Position numbers and translations under genes: made by a program. From contig JAIUNR010000001.1 of the NCBI GenBank assembly GCA_020161575.1, positions 496,001 to 560,000 on the forward strand: 64,000 nt of DNA, in the 5' to 3' direction. The notes beneath the pieces were generated by a model. The model was not told where the DNA came from. It ran no database searches and saw only the letters and a program-made list of their open reading frames with translations. This document shows positions 8,501 to 14,798 of this stretch, piece by piece. This stretch comes from Pseudomonadota bacterium (lineage in GTDB: Bacteria; Pseudomonadota; Alphaproteobacteria; Rhizobiales; Beijerinckiaceae). Position 1 is the stretch's first letter. Each line of letters begins with the position of its first letter.

Positions 8501-9034
8501 GCCCGCACGCTGCTGGAAGCGCGCGCGCTCGGCGACCTGCTTCGGACCGAGCTTGCGATCGAGATTCTCGCCAATGATAGTGGCGAGGATATCGATCGTC
8601 TGCGCGCCGATATCTACTGGAAGGGCAAGCGCTGGCGCGAGGCTGGCGAGACCTATGAACGCATTCTCGCGGATGCCTGGCAGCGCGAAGAACCGATGGA
8701 CGATGCGCAGCGCCTCCTCGCCATGCGCTCGGGCCTTGCCTATGTGCTGGGAGACGAGAAGCTTTCGCTCGACAGGCTGCGCTCGCGCTATCTGCCGAAA
8801 ATGTCCAAAACCCCGGATGCCGGCGCCTTCGCCCTGATCACGAACGACAAGACGAAGAAACCGCAATTGCTCTCGGATGTCGTTCGCTCGGTGGTCAATG
8901 CCGATACGATGACGGAGTTCCTCTCCGCCTATCGCAAGCGCTATCCCGAATCTGGTGGGCAGGCCCGTCCCGTCCGCTCGGCCGGTGATGGACGCCAATC
9001 CACCCTGGATCAGCCTGTTCCGAGCCGTGGGTGA
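5570..9034 (+). CDS. Large exported repeat (TPR-like) protein of the flagellar cluster
   Basis: A 1154-residue protein of unknown function. The N-terminus is basic, then hydrophobic (PALLLIAALSPSLAAKG), consistent with a signal peptide. Residues about 40-280 look like beta-rich domains, followed by a Pro/Ala/Lys linker near 285-330 (PTAPPAKPEAASSQKAQNGA). The C-terminal half, from about residue 600, is rich in Ala/Leu/Arg/Glu helices with TPR-like motifs (ARFYVANGLYPEAAAVLDVL, RYADAFAAYSLAQQSRDR). GTG at 5570 has GGA seven bases upstream; TTG at 5558 is the alternative. It follows motE, so a motor or stator role is an inference. Confidence 0.75.
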   Translation: MLRNRSVARVLNAALRHVFAPALLLIAALSPSLAAKGTVSGTEMQGYGRMIFSLDQEVGAKMRVINSVLIVEFDQAVTVDVEKLSQQLPSYISIARADPDNRSFRFALSDRFKADLKQAGERIYLDILSTKWQGHPPPLPAEVVQDLVRRARNAEDQLRRASRDVEKTALRDLDVRIATAPRFKRAVFQMPRTAPVTFTEKNGEISLVFEANFRVSADLLRARLAGLIRDLDIETGEDVLKIHLQPAEGFQVQGFREDDAFTLDFSRADGKPVDQAEAAPTAPPAKPEAASSQKAQNGAQPVPKAARSGSEHGAPPAVGAPSQPKMEAGKGLTIKDLAAIEPPIAARVEPGSDPQGFAIRLVNIADAPVAVIQRGKSLLVVVEAIEPVNMPSIPAELAGNIEGLNVTRQRSASVLTIVPAREGQFWLARGGKDLTIQRGHTPDADGFSGTPVELRRGFDANGKEALEALVGGSGALHFVDDPVSGQKLGIVPAPFAEMATPKGLAFAEFSVEPTLAGFAVLPIDEAVTIRRNPETLVIGHEIKLNLSNLPKEMLEPQKGRRPQQALMLDINGWQEDSKGNIREIERALLKVAAESPRVTRSEARIRLARFYVANGLYPEAAAVLDVLAGDDNPAASSKQALVLRAFAATMMGRLVDATRFLSEPAFAMEGEQKLLQAVVDAKAMHYPQALANFRQSTGELERYPEALQAQFRRLAIESAIEAGDAAFARDQLLALEKVDSRFREPHLLQLLAGRLAEMQNRYADAFAAYSLAQQSRDRSIEAEARYGRASAGLADGRLAPEDARSEFETLTAIWRRSEVELKSLEKLGEFYAAEGRWREAFLAAQRATSMMPDHPTTRRLEEAMGRRFESIFLDKEGEKLSKVEALALYQEFRALIPVGRRGDEIARRLAERLNDLDLTAEAAEILEHQVKNRLEGVARSTVAARLAVMQLTNRQPLQALNTLRSTRLASLPDELRRARTLLEARALGDLLRTELAIEILANDSGEDIDRLRADIYWKGKRWREAGETYERILADAWQREEPMDDAQRLLAMRSGLAYVLGDEKLSLDRLRSRYLPKMSKTPDAGAFALITNDKTKKPQLLSDVVRSVVNADTMTEFLSAYRKRYPESGGQARPVRSAGDGRQSTLDQPVPSRG

Positions 9035-9123
9035 CGCCGAGCAAGTCGCTTCCTCGCATTCGCACGAACTGAAACGCATCGCCCCCAGGGGCGGTGCCCG
9101 CCTTTCCCGGCCCCAATATCTCG

Positions 9124-9918
9124 CTAGAGCGTGCCGAAGCTCTGGACCAGCGAGCCGGTCACCAGCCGCCAGCCATCGACAAGCACGAAAAAGATAAGCT
9201 TGAACGGCAAGGATACCGTGATGGGGGGCACCATCATCATGCCCATCGATATCAGGATCGACGAAACCACGAGGTCGATGATCAGGAAGGGCAGGAAGAG
9301 CAGGAAGCCGATTTCAAAGGCCCTGCGCAATTCGGAAATCATGAAGGCCGGCACCAGCGTGGTCAGGGATGTCGCTTCCGGCGTCGTGGGGCGCGGCTGG
9401 CGCGAAAGTTCGATGAACAAGTCGAGATCCGTCGGGCGGACATGCTTGAGCATGAAGGCCTTGAAAGGCTGCGAGGCGCGCTCGAACGCCTCGATCTCGC
9501 GCACTTCACCGGCGAGGAGCGGGCGGACACCCGCGTCATAGGCCGCCTGGAAGGTCGGCGCCATGATGAAGGCCGTCATGAACAGGGCCAACCCCGTCAG
9601 CACCGTATTGGGCGGCGAGGATTGTGTGCCGATCGCGGTTCGAAGCAGGGAGAGCACGATCACGATCCGCGCGAAAGAGGTGACCATGATCAGGATCGAG
9701 GGGGCGAGCGAGAGGACGGTCAGCAGCGCGACCATCTGGAGCGCGCGCTCGGTCACGCCCGTTCCTTGCCCGAGATTGATCGAGATATCCTGAGCATAGG
9801 CCATGCCGGCCATGCCCAGCCCGAAAGCCACGATGCAAGCGATCCGGCGCAGCAACGAGGCTGACACCGCGATGCGCCTTGGCGCGGCGTTATTCCGGTC
9901 CTGCCGATAGGTAGGCAT
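9124..9918 (-). CDS. fliP: FliP, flagellar export apparatus protein
   Basis: FliP forms the export gate of the flagellar type III apparatus with FliQ and FliR. The 264-residue product has a cleavable signal (to about residue 42, GMAGMAYAQ) and then the conserved core: LLTVLSLAPSILIMVTSFAR, LALFMTAFIMAPTF, and the C-terminal pair of helices around FEIGFLLFLPFLIIDLVVSS and ISMGMMMVPPITVSLPFK. I chose ATG at 9916-9918, which overlaps the fliO stop by one base (TGATG), over the GTG one codon upstream. Cotranscribed with fliO, away from fliQ-fliR-flhB. Confidence 0.96.
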   Translation of the reverse strand: MPTYRQDRNNAAPRRIAVSASLLRRIACIVAFGLGMAGMAYAQDISINLGQGTGVTERALQMVALLTVLSLAPSILIMVTSFARIVIVLSLLRTAIGTQSSPPNTVLTGLALFMTAFIMAPTFQAAYDAGVRPLLAGEVREIEAFERASQPFKAFMLKHVRPTDLDLFIELSRQPRPTTPEATSLTTLVPAFMISELRRAFEIGFLLFLPFLIIDLVVSSILISMGMMMVPPITVSLPFKLIFFVLVDGWRLVTGSLVQSFGTL

Positions 9919-11078
9919 CACTTGTCCTGCTTTCCGCCGGGCGAAGGACGTCCGAGCAGGCGCGCCATCTCCTCTTCCAGAAGATCCATTTCGCTTTCCG
10001 CCGCCGCGCCCTTTTGCGCGACGGGCGGGGAGGGCGGTGCCGCGGATTCCACCGCACCGGGAAGACCCGGCAATTCCGGCGGCAGGGGAGGCAGCTGTTG
10101 GGGCGTTGGCGCGGGCGGTGCTGGAACCGGGGCCGCCGGTGCCGGGGCGGGTTCAAGCGGAGCGGGGGTGCGGCCCATCGGCGGAACCGGCGGGATGGGT
10201 TTGTTAAACGGCGCGCGAAGCTGACCGCTCAGGGGCTTCTGGAGAACTTCGTTCAGTCGCTTCGCCATGTCGCTCATCGGAGCGGGCCGGGGCGGCGGCG
10301 CCTCGGCGGGAGGCGGCGGTGGCGGAGCGACCGGTTGGGGCGCTGGGATTGGGCTGGGCGCGGGGGCGGATGATGCCTGTGGCGGCGGTTCGCTGCGCAG
10401 CTGGCGCGCCTGGGCCTGCTGTTGCTGGGCGACCTGCATGGCCGCGAGAGCCTTTTCGAAATCGTCGTCGATCTGCTGGGGCGTGCTCGGCGGCGCCTGT
10501 ACGATCTGCGGTGCGGCGCGCGCCGAGACGGCGGGTGCGGAGAGCGGCGCCTGCGTTGCGGCGAGCGGTTGCTGCGCGCGCGCGACCGGCGCAGGGCGCG
10601 GTTGGGCAGGCGGCGCGATCGAGGCGGAAGGCAGAGCCGGCGTCATGGCAGGTGCCAGCGCAGGCTCAATACGGACGGGTTCCCCCGTAAGCGCGGCTTC
10701 GGCGGCTTGGACGGATTCCTGATCCGGGCCGCGCGTCGCCCCGCGATCGCGAAGAGCACGCTCGTTGCGGGCGATATTGGCCTCGACAAGAACATCGTTC
10801 GGGCCACCGATGAGCAGGAGATGCTCGACATTGTCACGCCGGATGATGACCAGGCGGCGACCGTCGCGATCGAGCGAGAACGCATCCGTGACGGCGAGGC
10901 GTTGAGGTCGGCCACCTCGGCCCTGTCCTCCGCTGATATTCAGGCTCGGGCGAAGCATCCGCACGAGCCAGACGGCCAGCGCCATCACGATGATGAGCAG
11001 GACAAACGACAGGCCGATCCACAAGGCGGCGCTCATCGTGCCGTCGCCCAGCCCCAGTTTCTCGATCAGGCTTCGCAT
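9918..11078 (-). CDS. fliO: FliO-like flagellar export protein with long Pro-rich tail
   Basis: FliO helps assemble the FliP ring. The 386-residue product has one membrane helix near residues 17-42 (SAALWIGLSFVLLIIVMALA) followed by the FliO domain (LAVTDAFSLDRDGRRLVIIR, VEHLLLIGGPNDVLVE). From about residue 125 onward it is a Pro/Ala/Gln-rich, presumably disordered tail of more than 250 residues, whereas typical FliO is 100-150 residues. It precedes fliP with a one-base overlap, which supports the name. The function of the tail is not known. Confidence 0.85.
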   Translation of the reverse strand: MRSLIEKLGLGDGTMSAALWIGLSFVLLIIVMALAVWLVRMLRPSLNISGGQGRGGRPQRLAVTDAFSLDRDGRRLVIIRRDNVEHLLLIGGPNDVLVEANIARNERALRDRGATRGPDQESVQAAEAALTGEPVRIEPALAPAMTPALPSASIAPPAQPRPAPVARAQQPLAATQAPLSAPAVSARAAPQIVQAPPSTPQQIDDDFEKALAAMQVAQQQQAQARQLRSEPPPQASSAPAPSPIPAPQPVAPPPPPPAEAPPPRPAPMSDMAKRLNEVLQKPLSGQLRAPFNKPIPPVPPMGRTPAPLEPAPAPAAPVPAPPAPTPQQLPPLPPELPGLPGAVESAAPPSPPVAQKGAAAESEMDLLEEEMARLLGRPSPGGKQDK

Positions 11079-11353
11079 TCGAACTCCCGAAATCTCCCCG
11101 TCGCGCCGGGGAACGCATCTTCACGCGCAAAACGCATCGAAACCGGGGAAGAGAACGATCCCGCATTCGAATCGATACTTCTTACCAGCCCGCGCCGCGC
11201 GGGTCTTGATGCTGTTTTGCTCAACCCGACGTTAATCACAATTAACCCGACGATCAAACCCCTGCTTTTCCGGGAGATTTCGGGACAAAATCGCGCGGAA
11301 CTTAACGGCCTATTAACCATGAAGAGGCAAAATTTTCCTCAGGAAGGGCCCGA
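11079..11353. other. Divergent flagellar intergenic region fliO/flgB
   Basis: A 275-base region between divergent fliO and flgB. It holds a perfect CtrA box close to flgB (11302-11316) and, about 70 bases upstream, a second TTAA pair (11232-11245) with spacing of six. The second half, from about 11210, is AT-rich relative to the coding sequence. No gene was seen in it. Confidence 0.6.
11302..11316 (+). promoter_or_regulatory. CtrA binding box upstream of flgB
   Basis: TTAA-CGGCCTA-TTAA followed by CCAT is an exact match to the alphaproteobacterial CtrA consensus TTAA-N7-TTAA and extends to the TTAACCAT form. It ends 37 bases before the flgB ATG. CtrA is the response regulator controlled by CckA, whose gene lies at the end of the same block. 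Confidence 0.7.
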
Positions 11354-11803
11354 ATGGCCGAATTTGCCGAGGCATTAATGATTCATGATCTTCCCACTTT
11401 CGCGGCGCTCAAGGAGCGGATGCGATTTCTCCAGACCCGGCAGAAGCTGCTGGCGGAGAATGTTGCCAATGCGGATACGCCCGGCTTTCGGCCCAAGGAT
11501 ATCCAGCAGGGTGTGGATCCAGCCTCGCGGGGGGCGGATCAGACGCGCAATCTTCCCACAAGCAGCGTGGGCGGCGGTGTTCGCGTCGCGGTGACGGACC
11601 CCAGGCATCTGGGCGGCGGTTCCGCGGCGGGTGTCAGCGAGGGGCGTGGCGCGATTTACGAGACGCGCCCTTCCGGCAATTCGGTCGATCTCGAAAACGA
11701 GATGCTGAAAGTGTCTCAGAACCAGATCGATTTCCAGACCGCCGCGAACATCTATCAGCGCGGGCTGGCGACGTTGAAGATCGCGCTTGGGCGCAAGGCG
11801 TAA
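11354..11803 (+). CDS. flgB: FlgB, flagellar proximal rod protein
   Basis: FlgB is the innermost rod subunit. The 149-residue product has the rod N-terminal motif (RQKLLAENVANADTPGFRPKD, residues about 32-52) and a C-terminal helix with the family pattern (VDLENEMLKVSQNQIDFQTA). The ATG at 11354 has AGGAAGG six bases upstream; an alternative ATG lies eight codons downstream. It opens the flgB-flgC-fliE-fliQ-fliR-flhB-cckA block under a CtrA box. Confidence 0.95.
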   Translation: MAEFAEALMIHDLPTFAALKERMRFLQTRQKLLAENVANADTPGFRPKDIQQGVDPASRGADQTRNLPTSSVGGGVRVAVTDPRHLGGGSAAGVSEGRGAIYETRPSGNSVDLENEMLKVSQNQIDFQTAANIYQRGLATLKIALGRKA

Positions 11804-11814
11804 GGAGCTGAAAG

Positions 11815-12225
11815 ATGGATTTTCTCCGTTCCCTCACCGTCGCCGCTTCGGGCCTGCGTGCGCAGGCCGGACGCATGCGCGTCATTTCCGAGAACATCGC
11901 GAATGCAGATACCACCGCCACGCGGCCTGGCGCGGATCCCTATCGGCGCAAGGTCGTGACCTTCCAGAAAAATCTCGACCAGGCGATGGGCGTGAATACG
12001 GTTCAGCTGGGTCAGGTCAAGCGCGACCGTTCCGAGTTCAAATCCGTCTACGAGCCCAGCCATCCCATGGCGGATGCGCGCGGCTTCGTGAAGAAGCCCA
12101 ATGTCGATTCGCTGATCGAATCCCTCGATATGCGCGAGGCGCAGCGTTCCTACGAAGCCAACCTGAACGTGATCTCGACAACCCGGCGCATGCTTGCCCG
12201 GACGCTCGAGATCCTGCGCGCGTGA
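11815..12225 (+). CDS. flgC: FlgC, flagellar proximal rod protein
   Basis: FlgC is a proximal rod subunit. The 136-residue product has the family N-terminus (LTVAASGLRAQAGRMRVISE, then NIANADTTATRPGADPYRRK) and the C-terminal helix (LIESLDMREAQRSYEANLNV). AAGGAG stands six bases before the ATG and the gene follows flgB by 11 bases. Length is normal for FlgC. Confidence 0.96.
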   Translation: MDFLRSLTVAASGLRAQAGRMRVISENIANADTTATRPGADPYRRKVVTFQKNLDQAMGVNTVQLGQVKRDRSEFKSVYEPSHPMADARGFVKKPNVDSLIESLDMREAQRSYEANLNVISTTRRMLARTLEILRA

Positions 12226-12253
12226 TTTTACCGAATCATTTATGGAGAACACC

Positions 12254-12577
12254 ATGAAGACGATGACAACCCCCGGTTTGGCTGCTGGTGCTTACGCACT
12301 GGCCCAAAAGCTGAACTCCAACCCGGCCGCGATGGCCGCCAAGAGCGCCAGCGATGCGAACAGCTTCGCGGATGTTCTGGAGGCGACCGTCGGTCGTGCC
12401 CACGACGCAGGCAAGCGCTCCGACGCATTGGCGATGCGCACGGCCGGCGGCCAGCCCACCGATCTGGTCGAGGTGGTCACGGCAGTTGCCGAGAGCGAGG
12501 CGGCGCTCGAATCGCTCGTCGCTGTCCGTGACCGCGTTGTCGCCGCCTACGAGGAAATCATGCGGATGCCGATCTGA
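12254..12577 (+). CDS. fliE: FliE, flagellar MS ring-rod junction protein
   Basis: FliE links the MS ring to the rod. I start it at ATG 12254 (MKTMTTPGL), which has GGAG six bases upstream and gives 107 residues, the family length. The open frame extends upstream across the flgC end, and an ATG at 12242 overlaps the ribosome site. The C-terminal half carries the family pattern (DLVEVVTAVAESEAALESLV, then VRDRVVAAYEEIMRMPI). The stop overlaps the fliQ start by one base (TGATG). Confidence 0.92.
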   Translation: MKTMTTPGLAAGAYALAQKLNSNPAAMAAKSASDANSFADVLEATVGRAHDAGKRSDALAMRTAGGQPTDLVEVVTAVAESEAALESLVAVRDRVVAAYEEIMRMPI

Positions 12578-12843
12578 TGACAGCTGCCGAGCTGATCGAA
12601 CTCTCACGCGAGGGCATCGTCACCTTTTTCAAGGTTGGCATGCCGGTGATGGTGATCGGCCTGCTCGTCGGCGTCGTGATTTCGCTTTTCCAGGCCCTGA
12701 CGCAAATTCAGGAACAAACCTTGGTCTATGTGCCGAAAGTCGCTGCGATTTTCGGCTCGCTTCTCCTGCTCCTGCCTTTCATGGCCGATGGCATGGCCAC
12801 CTATATGGCGCGGATTGCGGCGCGCATTGCCGCCGGTAATTGA
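12577..12843 (+). CDS. fliQ: FliQ, flagellar export gate protein
   Basis: FliQ is a small component of the flagellar export gate. The 88-residue product has two membrane helices (about residues 17-38 and 52-72) and the family signatures VGMPVMVIGLLVGVVISLFQALTQI-like (broken at VGVVISLF) and QEQTLVYVPK. It overlaps fliE by one base, which indicates translational coupling. A 56-base gap with a stem-loop follows before fliR. Confidence 0.95.
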   Translation: MTAAELIELSREGIVTFFKVGMPVMVIGLLVGVVISLFQALTQIQEQTLVYVPKVAAIFGSLLLLLPFMADGMATYMARIAARIAAGN

Positions 12844-12876
12844 GCCCCCCCGCCCGGAACGGGGATCGCCAGAAAC

Positions 12877-12899
12877 GCCGAATCGGTGGATGATTCGGC
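12877..12899 (+). promoter_or_regulatory. Stem-loop ending at the fliR start codon
   Basis: GCCGAATC (12877-12884) pairs perfectly with GATTCGGC (12892-12899). The seven-base loop is GGTGGAT, the only purine-rich ribosome-site-like sequence near the fliR ATG, which begins at 12900, directly after the stem. The arrangement could limit or time fliR translation. Confidence 0.45.
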
Positions 12900-13673
12900 A
12901 TGACCGTTTCCCTCCTTCCCGAATTCGCGATCGCTTTCGTGCTCGTCTTCGCGCGGATCGGCACGATGATGATGCTCGTGCCCGGGTTGGCCGAGCGGAC
13001 GACGCCGGTGCGCGTGCGGGTGGGCCTTGCGGTGCTCGTGGTCTTTCTGGTCCTGCCTTTCGTCCGGGCGGGCATGCCAAAAACCCTTCAGGATCTGCCC
13101 ATGGTGGTGCGCCTGTTGATCGGCGAATTGCTGGTGGGGTTCACTTTGGGACTCAGCGCCCGCTTCATGATGTCCAGCCTTCAGACTGCGGGCGTGCTCA
13201 TCGCCCAGCAGATGAGCCTGGCCTTCACCATGACGCTCGACCCCACCCATGGCGATCAGGGGCAATCAGCCTCGATCTCGAATTTCCTGCTCCTGCTGGC
13301 GATATCGCTGATCCTGGCCACCAACCTGCATCATGTCGCGCTGATGGGGATTGTCGATTCCTACCGTTCCTTCGCGCCGGGCCAGGTTCCGGAAACGGGG
13401 GACGCGGCGGAGCTTGCGCTCTCCATTGCCGCCATGTCCTTCGCGGTCGGGTTGAAACTCTCGGCGCCATTTCTTGTCTTCGGCCTGGTATTCAACGTCG
13501 GGCTGGGCATTCTCTCGCGCATGATGCCGCAATTGCAGGTCTTCTTTCTCGCGATGCCGGCCTCGATCCTGCTCGGGACCATCATCTTCATGCTGGTCCT
13601 TTCGCTCATGATGGATGGTTTTCTCCAGAGTGCGGCGCGCGTGCTAAGCACGGTCTTTCCTGGAGCATCGTGA
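12900..13673 (+). CDS. fliR: FliR, flagellar export gate protein
   Basis: FliR completes the FliP-FliQ-FliR export gate. The 257-residue product has about six membrane helices, the conserved N-terminal region (FVLVFARIGTMMMLVPGLAE, then VRVRVGLAVLV), ISNFLLLLAISLILATNLHH in the middle and the C-terminal FLVFGLVFNVGLGILSRMMP. Normal length. The ATG abuts a stem-loop that presents GGTGGA in its loop. flhB follows three bases after the stop. Confidence 0.95.
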   Translation: MTVSLLPEFAIAFVLVFARIGTMMMLVPGLAERTTPVRVRVGLAVLVVFLVLPFVRAGMPKTLQDLPMVVRLLIGELLVGFTLGLSARFMMSSLQTAGVLIAQQMSLAFTMTLDPTHGDQGQSASISNFLLLLAISLILATNLHHVALMGIVDSYRSFAPGQVPETGDAAELALSIAAMSFAVGLKLSAPFLVFGLVFNVGLGILSRMMPQLQVFFLAMPASILLGTIIFMLVLSLMMDGFLQSAARVLSTVFPGAS

Positions 13674-13676
13674 GCC

Positions 13677-14738
13677 ATGGCTGAGGACACCGACCAAGAA
13701 GACAAAACAGAAGACCCGACCGATCGTCGAATCGAACAAGCGATCGAACGCGGCGACGTGCCCAAGAGCATGGAAGCGGCCACCTTCTTCATCCTCGCGG
13801 CGGGAATGCTGTCGCTCGTCATCACCGGCTCGGTGGGCACCAATGACTTCGTCAGCGGCATGCGGGCTTTTCTCGGCAATGCCCACCAGGTCTCGATGGA
13901 TCAATCGGGCTTGATGAGCCTTGCCCGCTTTTCCGCTGTGAGTTTTTTCTCGGTCATTGCCATCCCCTTCGCCTTCGCCTTCATCGCCGCGCTCGGCTCC
14001 GGCATGATCATGCATCGCATGCTCTGGACCACCGAACCTCTGATGCCGAAGATGAACCGCATCTCGCCGATGGCGGGGTTCAAACGGCTTTTTGGGCGCG
14101 AGGCCTTCGTCCAGTTCATCAAGAGCCTGCTCAAATTCGCCATCGTCTCGGTGGTGATGGTCATGGTCCTATGGCCCGAACGTGCGCGCCTGGGCACGCT
14201 TGTCCAGCTCGATCCCGCGAAGATGATGGATGCCAGCCTCGTCCTGTCGTTGAAGCTGCTGGGGAGCGTACTGGCCATCTACGCCGCGGTGGCCGCGCTT
14301 GATATTTTCTACCAGCGCTTCTCCTGGCGCCAGCGCCTCAAGATGACGCGCGAGGAAATGAAGCAGGAGTTCAAGGAGACCGAAGGCAGCCCTGAGATCA
14401 AGGCGCGCATCCGCAAGCTGCGGATGGAAATCCTGCGCCGGCGCATGATGTCGCAGGTGCCGCAATCCTCCGTCATCCTGACAAACCCGACCCATTATTC
14501 CGTGGCTCTGCGCTACGAGGCCGGGATGAACGCGCCGGTGGTGATGGCCAAGGGCGTGGATTCCCTTGCCTTGCGCATCCGCGAGATCGCGGGGGAACAC
14601 GATATTCCGATTGTGGAAAATCCGCCTTTGGCGCGCGCGCTTTACGCACGTGTGGACATCGATCAGGAAATCCCCGAAGAGCATTACAAAGCGGTTGCGG
14701 AAGTGATCGGATACGTGATGCGCTTGCGCCGCCGTTGA
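13677..14738 (+). CDS. flhB: FlhB, flagellar export switch protein
   Basis: FlhB is the export gate protein that switches substrate specificity after self-cleavage. The 353-residue product begins with the family charged segment (DQEDKTEDPTDRRIEQAIER), has four membrane helices between about residues 30 and 215, and carries the autocleavage motif NPTH at residues 270-273, followed by YSVALRYE and the family tail (IPIVENPPLARALY). Three bases separate it from fliR. The catalytic Asn and Pro are present, so cleavage is expected. Confidence 0.96.
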   Translation: MAEDTDQEDKTEDPTDRRIEQAIERGDVPKSMEAATFFILAAGMLSLVITGSVGTNDFVSGMRAFLGNAHQVSMDQSGLMSLARFSAVSFFSVIAIPFAFAFIAALGSGMIMHRMLWTTEPLMPKMNRISPMAGFKRLFGREAFVQFIKSLLKFAIVSVVMVMVLWPERARLGTLVQLDPAKMMDASLVLSLKLLGSVLAIYAAVAALDIFYQRFSWRQRLKMTREEMKQEFKETEGSPEIKARIRKLRMEILRRRMMSQVPQSSVILTNPTHYSVALRYEAGMNAPVVMAKGVDSLALRIREIAGEHDIPIVENPPLARALYARVDIDQEIPEEHYKAVAEVIGYVMRLRRR

Positions 14739-14798
14739 GCGCGGCGGACAGGCTAACATTCCGGATGGCGGATTTCCGGGGGAACAGGTGACGCGTTG

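Noticed and set aside
11232-11245. TTAA-N6-TTAA as a second CtrA box before flgB
   Set aside because: The spacing is six instead of seven, which is outside the CtrA consensus.
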